Shown here: positions 25,311 through 32,699 of the stretch, one piece after another
Position numbering within the stretch: position 1 is the first letter of the stretch
How the letters are laid out: each line of letters opens with the position of its first letter
Assembly: GCA_002163155.1 (NCBI GenBank)
Contig: MAAO01000015.1
Span: forward strand, 62,001 to 126,000
Source: Halobacteriovorax marinus
GTDB taxonomy: Bacteria > Bdellovibrionota > Bacteriovoracia > Bacteriovoracales > Bacteriovoracaceae
Reading direction: 5' to 3'
Length of the DNA stretch: 64,000 bases
Position numbers and translations under genes: made by a program
The notes under the pieces: model-generated
The model's database searches: none
What the model saw: only the letters and a program-made list of their open reading frames with translations
What the model was told of the DNA's origin: nothing

Positions 25311-25490
25311 GTTTCCTCACTAACCTTACACAACTTTATAAATTGTTAGAAATACATTCAAAGATAACTTTGAATTAAGAACAATATCTCTGAGGAAAAT
25401 AACCAAATCAAAGAAAAACCAGAATAATATTGAGAACTTACGAGTGAGGAAAAAAGGTTCGCGTAAGCGATCGAATGGACCACCATTTTA
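25311..25490. repeat. R3: 180-bp array repeat
   Basis: Best-kept copy: GTTTCCTCACTAACC at one end, perfect hairpin ATTCAAAG-ATAA-CTTTGAAT, CTGAGGAAAA, then GAGTGAGGAAAAAAGGTTCG, GCGTAAGCGATCGAATG and GGACCACCATTTTA. TTTCCTCACT and AGTGAGGAAA are a perfect 10-bp inverted pair about 120 bases apart. A weak CTAG hairpin with TTTTTTG follows at 25494-25520. Together with the leader this fills the 25295-25654 gap. Confidence 0.8.
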
Positions 25491-25654
25491 AAAAACTAGT
25501 TTTCGGACTAGGCTTTTTTGTTTCTAATAGATCAAAAACTTCCTACTCCACTACTCAATAAGTTCACTTCCATACTATTTAGTCTTTAGATTCTCGTCAT
25601 TTACAAATCTCTAAACTTTCAACCTCTTGCTTAATAAAGCAGAAGGAGAATTTT

Positions 25655-26125
25655 ATGAACAGTTTTAGAGTTGATAAACCATTTGAAACTAGACCACCAA
25701 GGTTAAAAGATTTAGTAAGCGATCATATCATGGGCGATGTATGGGTTAGAGATACTCCATTTGGCCCAATAACCGATTCCCTTAAGATCGCCGAACACTT
25801 TGAGATGGAACACAAGCATTTACTAAGGGCGATTGAGAAGTGTATAGATGAGCTAGGTACAGAGACCAAATTTGGACTTTGTTCAAACTTCATTGAAAAC
25901 AAATACTTAGCCGGTCCTGAAAAGCGAAAAAGAAGCTATAGAAAAGTTGATATTACAGAGTTTGGGCTTATGCTACTCCTTCTTTACATCAATTCACCTA
26001 AAGCCCGAAAAATATCAGCTGAAATCCTGTACCGCTTCTTCATTCTTAAAACTTACTTATCTGGTTTAAGTGAAAACCAAGTTGGTGCTCTCAAGGGTTA
26101 TTATCGAAAAAGGATGGAAGAATAA
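25655..26125 (+). CDS. Rha-type phage regulatory protein, copy 2
   Basis: 156 residues, strongly similar to the 24350 product throughout ('SFRVDKPFETRPPRLKDLV', 'DSLKIAEHFEMEHKHLLRAIEKC', 'VDITEFGLMLLLLYINSPKARKISAEILYRFFIL'). AGAAGGAGA ribosome site. Identical module position. The strong copy-to-copy likeness implies duplication of a module followed by slow divergence. Confidence 0.82.
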   Translation: MNSFRVDKPFETRPPRLKDLVSDHIMGDVWVRDTPFGPITDSLKIAEHFEMEHKHLLRAIEKCIDELGTETKFGLCSNFIENKYLAGPEKRKRSYRKVDITEFGLMLLLLYINSPKARKISAEILYRFFILKTYLSGLSENQVGALKGYYRKRMEE

Positions 26126-26147
26126 TGCCAGCAATATATCGATCAGA

Positions 26148-26173
26148 TAAAGCCTTCTTAATTGAAGGCTTTA
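26148..26173 (+). terminator. Module hairpin after Rha copy 2
   Basis: AAAGCCTTC, TTAATT loop, GAAGGCTTT; the U-tract after it is short. Confidence 0.65.
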
Positions 26174-26220
26174 ATGTGAATTTGAATTTTATAAAACTAA
26201 ACTCTGGAGCAGGCTCATTT

Positions 26221-26757
26221 TTAACTTAAATTAACTTTTGGAAAGTCTATTGGAACATCAAATGCAACGTTAGTGTAATTTGTAAAAATATTAAGAGCTA
26301 CATGAGCAAGGATTTCAGCAACTTCTTCATCATCAAAGCCAGCGCTTTTCAATTCATCAATATCCGACATAGAAATAGAAGCTTTCTTTAATACTAATTT
26401 CTTAGAAAAAGTAAGTGCGGCTTGAACTCGAGGATCACTTGACTCCCCTGCTTGAGCACTTTTCATCTCTTCTGCCGAAACGCCTGCTTTTTCACCAAGA
26501 AGAGTGTGAGCAGAAAGACAATATTGACAACGATTGATCTCTGCAACATGGACAGCTATTTGCTCACCAAGCTTCGCTCCTAATTTTCCAGCTCCCAAAG
26601 CACCAAACGACGTCCACATGCTCTTAAGTGCAGCTTCAGAGTTACCGATGACTTTAAACATATTAGGTATTGTTCCAAATGCGCTTTTAATTTCTTGGAA
26701 GATCTCGTTGTGAGATTCTGTTATTTCGTTAAGTTCTTTTAATTGAATTCTAGACAT
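26221..26757 (-). CDS. AhpD-like carboxymuconolactone decarboxylase family protein
   Basis: 178 residues with the redox motif CQYCLSAH (Cys77, Cys80, His84), preceded by 'EQIAVHVAEINR'. The family includes alkylhydroperoxidase AhpD, which reduces peroxiredoxin-type partners or hydroperoxides. Third gene after the thioredoxin-like and His-rich lipoprotein genes at 27619 and 26835, all reading away from the HxlR regulator; together they look like an oxidative-stress or reactive-compound response unit. Confidence 0.9.
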   Translation of the reverse strand: MSRIQLKELNEITESHNEIFQEIKSAFGTIPNMFKVIGNSEAALKSMWTSFGALGAGKLGAKLGEQIAVHVAEINRCQYCLSAHTLLGEKAGVSAEEMKSAQAGESSDPRVQAALTFSKKLVLKKASISMSDIDELKSAGFDDEEVAEILAHVALNIFTNYTNVAFDVPIDFPKVNLS

Positions 26758-26834
26758 TTTATTCTCCTATGAAAGTGTTGGTTTAAGATACACTTTCGAT
26801 TTTAATTTATAGATAGTTACAAGATTTACAAAAT

Positions 26835-27602
26835 TTATAGACTCCTTCCAGGAAGTGATAAATCTCCTGAGGCTACATCAAAAATATTTTTCACGCATAG
26901 TAATGGCGCGTGAACCTGTTGATTTATTCTAAGCCCCGCAGTTACACCGTCAAAACTGAATTGCTTAGGAAATCCTAGATCTTTTAAAGGTACTCTAACT
27001 AGAACCTCACCATTCTTCATGGTGAAGTCATACCCTGGGCTATCAATAAATAGTGGTAACCCTGGCCATGTTTTCGGAAGTTTTGGTTTTACCCCGTTAG
27101 GAATATCTCTAACTTTCAAGCTTCCTTTACCACAGGCATTATCTGGAACTAAAACAACCCAGTGACTGTGCCATTTATCTCCATCATTTTTTTTATTTCC
27201 ATCACCATCTTCATCGTAAAGAGGAGTATCATCAAAGTCAGGATGTATGGTTAAAGCAAGAGCTAGGATTCCAGAATCTTTCTCAAACCCTACAGTCGAG
27301 CTATTTAGAGTCGTTGGCCAAACATAACTATAAACACTAGCTCCTGCTAACTTCCCATTCTTTTTTGGAGTCTTTCCGCCGACCTTTTCTTTTACTTCTT
27401 GCTGAAAAACAAGATGGCCTCCATCTGTTATGACCTTTACATGTAAGATATCAAATTCAGGCATTATCTTTGAAGACTCTTTCGCCAGTATATGACCTTT
27501 GTGTTTGTGAGAATGTTTAGAGTGCTCATCCATCGTGTTATGAGAACATGAGAACATGATCAAAGTTAATCCTAGAAGTAGGCTTAGTTTTTTAAATTTC
27601 AT
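26835..27602 (-). CDS. His-rich lipoprotein of unknown function
   Basis: 255 residues from the ATG preceded by AAAGGAGA. Type II signal with lipobox 'LIMFSC'. The mature N-terminus is packed with histidines (HNTMDEHSKHSHKHKGH), fit for metal binding. The rest has beta-strand character with 'LTIHPDFDDTPLYDEDGDGNKKNDGD' and 'KWHSHWVVLV', a run of acidic residues that may bind calcium. Family not recognised. Between the AhpD-like and thioredoxin-like genes. Confidence 0.75.
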   Translation of the reverse strand: MKFKKLSLLLGLTLIMFSCSHNTMDEHSKHSHKHKGHILAKESSKIMPEFDILHVKVITDGGHLVFQQEVKEKVGGKTPKKNGKLAGASVYSYVWPTTLNSSTVGFEKDSGILALALTIHPDFDDTPLYDEDGDGNKKNDGDKWHSHWVVLVPDNACGKGSLKVRDIPNGVKPKLPKTWPGLPLFIDSPGYDFTMKNGEVLVRVPLKDLGFPKQFSFDGVTAGLRINQQVHAPLLCVKNIFDVASGDLSLPGRSL

Positions 27603-27618
27603 ATTTTTTCTCCTTTTT

Positions 27619-28086
27619 TTATCCAACTTTTTTGTTGTTAATAAGTTCGTTAATAAATATTTCTAATTTTTCTTGATCTATCAGACCAAAATGTTTTAAT
27701 TTTAGACTTCCGTCTCTATCAATGATGATCAGGCTAGGAGTACCTTCAAGCTGATATGCCTTCATTGTTTCTGGCATCCACTCCCCCTCTAATCTTTTGT
27801 CAATAGCGACAGGAAAAGGAAGTCTCCACTCAGATATAAATACTTTGAGTGCGTGGGGTTGCATTGCTTCATGATTTTCAAAAACAGAATGTAGCCCAAC
27901 AACTTTGACATCATCTGAATTAAACTTGCTATAGAGCTCTTGTGTCTGAGGGATTCCTTTATAAACACAACCTGGGCAGAGCATTTGAAAAACATGAATT
28001 ATTTTAATAGAACTATCTTTGACCTTTAATTCAAACCCCTCTGGAGCATTTACCCATTTATCAATAACTAGTTCTTTTGCTTTCAT
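27619..28086 (-). CDS. Thioredoxin-like/TlpA-type protein
   Basis: 155 residues without a signal peptide. The active-site motif is 'MLCPGCVYKGIPQ' (Cys37, Cys40), followed by 'VKVVGLHSVFENHE' and 'YQLEGTPSLIIIDRDG' (cis-Pro loop), as in TlpA/AhpC-TSA-like redoxins. First gene of the three-gene set divergent from HxlR. Cytosolic location is implied by the lack of a signal. Confidence 0.87.
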   Translation of the reverse strand: MKAKELVIDKWVNAPEGFELKVKDSSIKIIHVFQMLCPGCVYKGIPQTQELYSKFNSDDVKVVGLHSVFENHEAMQPHALKVFISEWRLPFPVAIDKRLEGEWMPETMKAYQLEGTPSLIIIDRDGSLKLKHFGLIDQEKLEIFINELINNKKVG

Positions 28087-28158
28087 TTTTACCTCGATTC
28101 AAATATAACTATGAGCAGTCATTTAAATTCATTATCGTTATTTATTGTCTATAAACAA

Positions 28159-28194
28159 GTACTTACAAAACGGTGAGTAGTTACCAAACGGTAC
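28159..28194. promoter_or_regulatory. Putative HxlR operator: tandem ACTTACAAAACGGT / AGTTACCAAACGGT
   Basis: Two 14-base direct repeats (28161-28174 and 28179-28192), 18 bases apart, framed by GTAC at both outer ends. They lie in the short space between the divergent redoxin operon and hxlR-type gene, overlapping a possible upstream GTG. HxlR-type regulators bind pseudo-dyads in such places. Confidence 0.5.
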
Positions 28195-28208
28195 ATCTTG
28201 GGGAAATT

Positions 28209-28535
28209 ATGGAAGAAAAAAAATCAAAAAAAGTAAGTGTTAAATTCATGGTTGAAGATATCATTGGCTGTAAATGGTCCATTTCAATTTTAGATTTACT
28301 TAATCACGGTATATGTCGACCTGGTGCTATGAGAAGAGAGATTGATGGTCTTACCACTAAAGTTTTAAACGAAAGACTAAAGAAGTTGCTTCGTTATAAA
28401 ATTGTAATAAAACATGAATATGATGAAGTTCCACCGAGAGTTGAATATAAGTTTACGGAGTTTGGTACTAAATTTCTAAGGATCGTGAATGAAATTCAAG
28501 CTCTACAACTCGAGATAAACCCAAAGGAAGAATAG
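28209..28535 (+). CDS. HxlR-family transcriptional regulator
   Basis: 108 residues from the ATG preceded by GGGGAAAT. Winged helix with 'IIGCKWSISILDLLNHGICRPGAMRREIDGLTTKVLNERLKKLLRYKIV' and 'VEYKFTEFGTKFL', typical of HxlR. Cys21 lies where YodB/HypR-type members sense electrophiles by thiol chemistry, and Cys36 could pair with it. Divergent gene context (redoxin, AhpD) fits a thiol-switch repressor. An upstream GTG start is less likely because it overlaps the operator-like repeats. Confidence 0.9.
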   Translation: MEEKKSKKVSVKFMVEDIIGCKWSISILDLLNHGICRPGAMRREIDGLTTKVLNERLKKLLRYKIVIKHEYDEVPPRVEYKFTEFGTKFLRIVNEIQALQLEINPKEE

Positions 28536-28623
28536 AAAAGCTTGACCCTCCTAGCAGCTAATATATTTGACCTGCTAGAATGAGTTTCTAAATTATATTA
28601 TCCACCAACAAGTATGACTGCAC

Positions 28624-28750
28624 TGTTTCCTCACTTTCTTTCACTCTATTTATTAGTAGTCGATAACTCATTCGATAATTCGTAAGAACTAAACTTACAT
28701 CACCGAGGAAGAACTTCTTAAAAACAAAAAACAGAATTAAATTACGAACT
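28624..28750. repeat. R4: truncated array repeat
   Basis: Has GTTTCCTCACT and ACCGAGGAAGAACTTCTT like the other R copies, but runs from AATTAAATTACGAAC straight into TTTCGACCAGTAGGTTATG; the AGTGAGGAAAAA...GACCACCATTTTA end is missing. Since R1 carries the same CCAGTAGGTTATG follow-on after its end, a deletion inside R4 is the simplest reading. No gene on the minus strand is directly preceded by it. It fills the 28536-28902 gap together with its terminator. Confidence 0.65.
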
Positions 28751-28772
28751 TTCGACCAGTAGGTTATGAAAA

Positions 28773-28804
28773 AATCCTTCTTTTAATCGAGAAGACTTTT
28801 TTGT
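28773..28804 (+). terminator. R4-linked terminator hairpin
   Basis: AATCCTTCTTTTAATCGAGAAGACTTTTTT with the CCAGTAGGTTATGAAAA lead-in also seen at R1. Confidence 0.7.
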
Positions 28805-28902
28805 TTCAAAAAAGAACTAATTTAAATCCATTGCTCTCAAAAATAGAACCTCACTCATAAAGTTGATACTTCACTTAGTTCACATTTAACTAAGGAAATA
28901 TT

Positions 28903-29362
28903 ATGAATGACTTTAGAATAGATAAACCATTTGAAACAAAGTCTCCCAGACTAAAGGATCTAATTAATGAACATGTTATGGAAGATGTTTGAATTAAAGA
29001 TACACCTTTTGGTCCAGTTACTGATTCACTAAAAATTGCAGAACACTTTGATATGTCACACGCGCATATGCTTAGGGCCATTAATAAATGTAAGAGTGAG
29101 CTTGGAACAGAATCCAAATATGGATCATGTAACAATCTTATAGAAAACAACTACTTACTTGGTCCAAAAGAACGACAAAGGAAGTACAAAAAGGTGGATA
29201 TTACTGAGTTTGGCTTAACTCTTTTACTTCTATATATAAACTCACCAAAGGCTAGGAAAATATCTGCTAAAATTCTTGATCTTAAATACTTATCTTGATG
29301 GATTAACTGAAAAACAAATAGGAGCACTCAAAGGATATTACAGAAAGAGAATGAATAATTAA
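28903..29362 (+). pseudogene. Rha-type phage regulatory protein, decayed copy
   Basis: Aligned to copies at 24350 and 25655 it starts with ATG after AAGGAAA, reads 'DFRIDKPFETKSPRLKDLI' and then has an in-frame TGA where the others have Trp (DVW/DVWV). The next segment 'DTPFGPVTDSLKIAEHFDMSHAHMLRAINKC...VDITEFGL' is intact; near 29270 about five codons (YRFFI) are lost and a frame slip follows, after which 'DGLTEKQIGALKGYYRKRM' finishes the gene. Three lesions show genuine decay, not one sequencing error. Confidence 0.85.
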
Positions 29363-29370
29363 TTTTTAAA

Positions 29371-29396
29371 TGCCTCTTTAATTAGAGGCTTATTTT
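29371..29396 (+). terminator. Module hairpin after Rha pseudogene
   Basis: GCCTCT, TTAATT loop, AGAGGC, then TTATTTTT. Confidence 0.6.
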
Positions 29397-29420
29397 TAAC
29401 AAGTTTTAGAACTAGATTTC

Positions 29421-29855
29421 TCAATCAAGTACTAATCTTAAATACGAATCGGAATTGTTATCCATTTGAGATTCTGTTTTAAAACCATATTTTTTATAGA
29501 AATTTATAGCTCGTTCATTTTTCTCTCTACAGTTTAAGAACAAAGGTCTTTGTTCAGTTAACTGAACTACTGCATCCAACAAGGTTTTACCTAGCCCCAT
29601 TCCCTGAGCACTAGTATCAACATATAACTGATGAATTAAATTTTCTGAGACTAGCAGAGATACAAACCCCAATATTTTATCTTCTACTACAGCGACTAAA
29701 ATCTCTTCACCCTGAGTATCTTCTTCAAAGTCAGAGATTGAAAATGTATTCTTAGGCATCCAATCAAAAGTCTCTATATTTAAGCGACAGTACATCTCAG
29801 CTAGAACAGACGTATCCGAATCTTTTACGCGTCTTATTTCAACTTCACTATCCAC
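29421..29855 (-). CDS. GNAT-family acetyltransferase
   Basis: 144 residues, start GTG with AAAGGA upstream. Motif A 'LYVDTSAQGMGLGKTLLDAVVQL' and motif B 'CREKNERAINFYKKYGF' are clear. Cargo beyond the Rha pseudogene. Substrate unknown. Confidence 0.9.
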   Translation of the reverse strand: MDSEVEIRRVKDSDTSVLAEMYCRLNIETFDWMPKNTFSISDFEEDTQGEEILVAVVEDKILGFVSLLVSENLIHQLYVDTSAQGMGLGKTLLDAVVQLTEQRPLFLNCREKNERAINFYKKYGFKTESQMDNNSDSYLRLVLD

Positions 29856-29896
29856 ACTTCATTCCTTTCACGATATCTATATGCCTCTATTAGAAT

Positions 29897-30703
29897 TTAT
29901 ACACTTTCCATTTTCTTATGAAGCACCTTTTTAAATACCTTACCAAAAGATGCTGTATTTGCCTTTCTTGTTTGTATGTATTTTCCGGAATAAAAAAGAA
30001 GTTTATTAATAAACCCAGGAATAAACAATAATTTCATCCTCCTCGCATCCAAAGAAGTTCTTGCTACATCACTTGCCAAGGCAGGTTTTATTGGAACCCC
30101 AGAAAAACTAATATCAGGAGATAAATTTGTTTTAGTAAAACCAGGAGCAACGATAGACACATTAATATTAAATGGTTTAAATTCTGAGGCCAACCCCTCA
30201 GCTAATATCAAAACGTATGACTTAGTTGCTGCGTAATTTGCAATTAATGGTATTCCCTGAAATGCGACAATTGATGAAACAAATAAAATTTCACCTTCTC
30301 CACTCTTTTTCATTAAATTACCAAAGTGATGACTAAGGGACAACGGTGCCTGGCAATTTAAACTAAGGGACTTATTCATATCTTCAATATCAATATCTAG
30401 AAAATTTCCAGAGTCTTCCTTACCGGCATTATTGATTAAAAGTGAGATGACTAAATCTTTAGTCTGTTCAAATATTCTTTCTAAACCCGATTTCTCCGTA
30501 AGATCTGCAACAATTATTCTAACTTTAACTTTATAGTGATCTTCTAATCTTTTTGATTCTTTGATTAGTAGTTCTTTATTTCTAGCTACAAGTATTACAT
30601 TTCTTTTTTGCTTACAAAGCTCTTCAGCAAATGCCAATCCTATTCCAGAGGAACTACCGGTAACCAGTGCCCATTCTTCGTTCTTTGTTTGTATTGCATT
30701 CAT
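29897..30703 (-). CDS. Short-chain dehydrogenase/reductase
   Basis: 268 residues with the classical SDR pattern: TGSSSGIG near the N-terminus, 'LLINNAGKED', catalytic Ser in 'FVSSIVAF' and 'YAATKSY' (Tyr and Lys). Probably an NAD(P)-dependent oxidoreductase, DltE/YqjQ-like by the 'VTGSSSGIGLAFAEELC' start. Substrate unknown. GGGAGAAATAA ribosome site. Confidence 0.93.
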   Translation of the reverse strand: MNAIQTKNEEWALVTGSSSGIGLAFAEELCKQKRNVILVARNKELLIKESKRLEDHYKVKVRIIVADLTEKSGLERIFEQTKDLVISLLINNAGKEDSGNFLDIDIEDMNKSLSLNCQAPLSLSHHFGNLMKKSGEGEILFVSSIVAFQGIPLIANYAATKSYVLILAEGLASEFKPFNINVSIVAPGFTKTNLSPDISFSGVPIKPALASDVARTSLDARRMKLLFIPGFINKLLFYSGKYIQTRKANTASFGKVFKKVLHKKMESV

Positions 30704-30738
30704 TTATTTCTCCCATTTAGTAGTTAATTCTATAGATG

Positions 30739-32007
30739 TTAAGATGGAAAACAATTTCCAAACTTAAGTAAATGTTTTGGATTTCCTAAGATAAAAAGTC
30801 GTCCTGTAATAATCATCATGAAGATATTTGTTTCACGTGCCAAAAGTGAGAACCAAGATTTTGTATTTACAAATATTCTAATTTTAGGTTTTTGAGATGG
30901 ATTATTTATTATTGCGATTTTCTTATCTTTTATTTCAATATATATTTTTTCTTTTTCACTACCCCTAAAATTAAATTCATAGAGACAGTCGATACCTTTC
31001 GACTGACCTCTTTGAAAGACGTTACCTATCGAGTGTTTAAATGTTGCGATACTATCCGGAATAAGTGAATTATGAACAATTCTCACTTTTTTATGAGGAA
31101 ACCTTTTAGAGACGTGTTGATGAGCATCACTGTTTTTTACGACATAGACAGGCTCTATCTTATCTCGAAGAGGTTTTAGGTAATTAACCTTGAATGCTTT
31201 CTTATCATCATTGTACTCTCCAATAATCTCATCCCCAGCAGGGCATACGGCCATACAATATGCGGCCTTATAGTTCGCACCACCGGAAAGACTTTGCCAC
31301 CAAGAAACTAACTCATTGTCCTCTACCTTGGTACGAAACTCTTTTTTTGATTTAGACTCAATAATATCTTCTACAAGCGTACCAAAGCCTCCCATGAACT
31401 CTCTATAATTGTGGGTATAACAGGAACTAAAATTAAAATGTCCATCAGGAGAGATCGCCCCAACAGGGCAGGAAGCTACACATAACTTACAATCAAAACA
31501 TGGAGAATAATCTAGCGCTTTTGAGAGACTATTTTCCTGAAGTTCAATATCAGTAACGACTGTACCAAGAAAAATAAAGTTACCAAACTTAGGATGAATG
31601 ACATTACGATTGATACCCATAACACCCATTCCGGCAGCCTCAGCGACTAATTTATGAGAGATGTACCACATCTTCCGGGGCCATTCGTTAGTTTCCATTG
31701 GAAATCCCATAGCACCGGCCATACTAGCTTTATATCCTCTTTCTACTAATTTTCGAGCAATCTTTCTCTCTATTGAATCAACATCATGAGCGCCTTCATG
31801 AAACTCCATATTGGCGATACTTCTTGTGGGTGTGCGTACAGGATTGGGGTTAACTTTTATAACAAATGAAATAAGAGATTTAGCATAAGGAAATCCTTTT
31901 AAAATTTGCTCCCTATCAGGGCTTATCTTATCGTTGTATACACTGATAACTCCTGCATCATCAGCTCCACACTCAAGGGCAATTTTTTTTAATTCTTCCA
32001 AGATCAT
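30739..32007 (-). CDS. 4Fe-4S double-cluster protein with C-terminal SCP2-like domain
   Basis: 422 residues from the ATG preceded by GGAGATAG; a longer GTG start would cross a MarR-type operator. The N-terminal half resembles the epoxyqueuosine reductase-like group and has 'CFDCKLCVASCPVG' and 'AAYCMAVCPAGDE', enough cysteines for two 4Fe-4S clusters. From about residue 320 the protein continues 'YEFNFRGSEKEKIYIEIKDKKIAI', 'FVNTKSWFSLLARE', 'MIITGRLFILGNPKHLLKFGNCFP', an SCP2/sterol-carrier-like lipid-binding domain. The fusion suggests an Fe-S enzyme acting on a hydrophobic compound. Downstream of and likely controlled by the MarR gene. Confidence 0.8.
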   Translation of the reverse strand: MILEELKKIALECGADDAGVISVYNDKISPDREQILKGFPYAKSLISFVIKVNPNPVRTPTRSIANMEFHEGAHDVDSIERKIARKLVERGYKASMAGAMGFPMETNEWPRKMWYISHKLVAEAAGMGVMGINRNVIHPKFGNFIFLGTVVTDIELQENSLSKALDYSPCFDCKLCVASCPVGAISPDGHFNFSSCYTHNYREFMGGFGTLVEDIIESKSKKEFRTKVEDNELVSWWQSLSGGANYKAAYCMAVCPAGDEIIGEYNDDKKAFKVNYLKPLRDKIEPVYVVKNSDAHQHVSKRFPHKKVRIVHNSLIPDSIATFKHSIGNVFQRGQSKGIDCLYEFNFRGSEKEKIYIEIKDKKIAIINNPSQKPKIRIFVNTKSWFSLLARETNIFMMIITGRLFILGNPKHLLKFGNCFPS

Positions 32008-32022
32008 ACTATCTCCATTAAC

Positions 32023-32034
32023 GTGTATATACAC
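32023..32034. promoter_or_regulatory. MarR-type operator GTGTATATACAC
   Basis: Perfect 12-base palindrome between the MarR stop and the Fe-S gene start. Close in sequence to the second site at 32470 (GTGAGTATACAC). Confidence 0.6.
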
Positions 32035-32051
32035 ATATAGAACTATTTTTT

Positions 32052-32468
32052 TTAACTTTCTAATTTATCTAAGATTTTCAAAAGTTGATTCCAGTCTTTC
32101 TTTCCTATTTTATCGATTACGCTCAATTGAACTTCTTCCCAAGCATCTTGATTTCTTTTCAATTCTTTAACACCTTTTGAGCTAATTTTAATAATTTTCT
32201 CTCTCGCGTCCTCAGAAGACTCAATGAACACAAGACCATCGCGTTCGAGGGGTTTAATATTTCGAGTTAAGGTCGTGCGTTCCATTTTGAGTTGATTGGC
32301 AATGGTTGTAATCTTGCCACCATCAAATGCCTTAATAGTTTGCAGGAGTGAGAACTGTAATGCGCTGACCTTCGAATCGTCAAAAGAAGAGTTATAAAGC
32401 CTAGTGATCACCCTACTGGCGATTCTTAGTTTATTACAAGTACAATTTATTACATTTATTGGATCCAT
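32052..32468 (-). CDS. MarR-family transcriptional regulator
   Basis: 138 residues from ATG at 32468. 'CTCNKLRIASRVITRLYN' begins the dimer helix, 'FSLLQTIKAFDGGKITTIANQLKMERTTLTRNIKPLERDGLV' is the winged helix, and 'DAREKIIKISSKG' the wing. Gene pair with the Fe-S/SCP2 protein, 44 bases apart. The palindrome over its own ribosome site suggests autorepression. Confidence 0.92.
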   Translation of the reverse strand: MDPINVINCTCNKLRIASRVITRLYNSSFDDSKVSALQFSLLQTIKAFDGGKITTIANQLKMERTTLTRNIKPLERDGLVFIESSEDAREKIIKISSKGVKELKRNQDAWEEVQLSVIDKIGKKDWNQLLKILDKLES

Positions 32469-32469
32469 T

Positions 32470-32485
32470 AGGTGAGTATACACCT
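32470..32485. promoter_or_regulatory. MarR autoregulatory operator AGGTGAGTATACACCT
   Basis: Dyad with AGGTG/CACCT arms, two bases upstream of the MarR ATG and over the ribosome site. Shares GTATACAC with the site at 32023. In contrast, the rest of the 32486-32699 gap holds only a GGTGC...GCACC stem and AT-rich sequence. Confidence 0.6.
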
Positions 32486-32699
32486 ATTCTTACAAAACGT
32501 CTACACTCTAAAGTTTAATAGTCAGAGACATGCACCGAAGATAAGGTGCTCTTGGGCACCAAGACCTAAAACGTCCCCAATAAAACGCCCCTTGCGCCAC
32601 GTCAAGTTACTGCAATCTTAATACCTTCATATGGCATAAACTTTGCTACCATAAACGTAGTTCTAAAAAATAATAAAGCTGTTACTAAAGGGAGAAACA

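Noticed and set aside
21191-25490. R repeats as integron attC sites
   Set aside because: No clear RYYYAAC/GTTRRRY core pair at the ends, no intI, and cargo lies on the wrong side relative to the repeats.
32540-32600. GGTGC-TCTTGG-GCACC stem as terminator or riboswitch
   Set aside because: No U-tract and no recognisable aptamer; too short to call.
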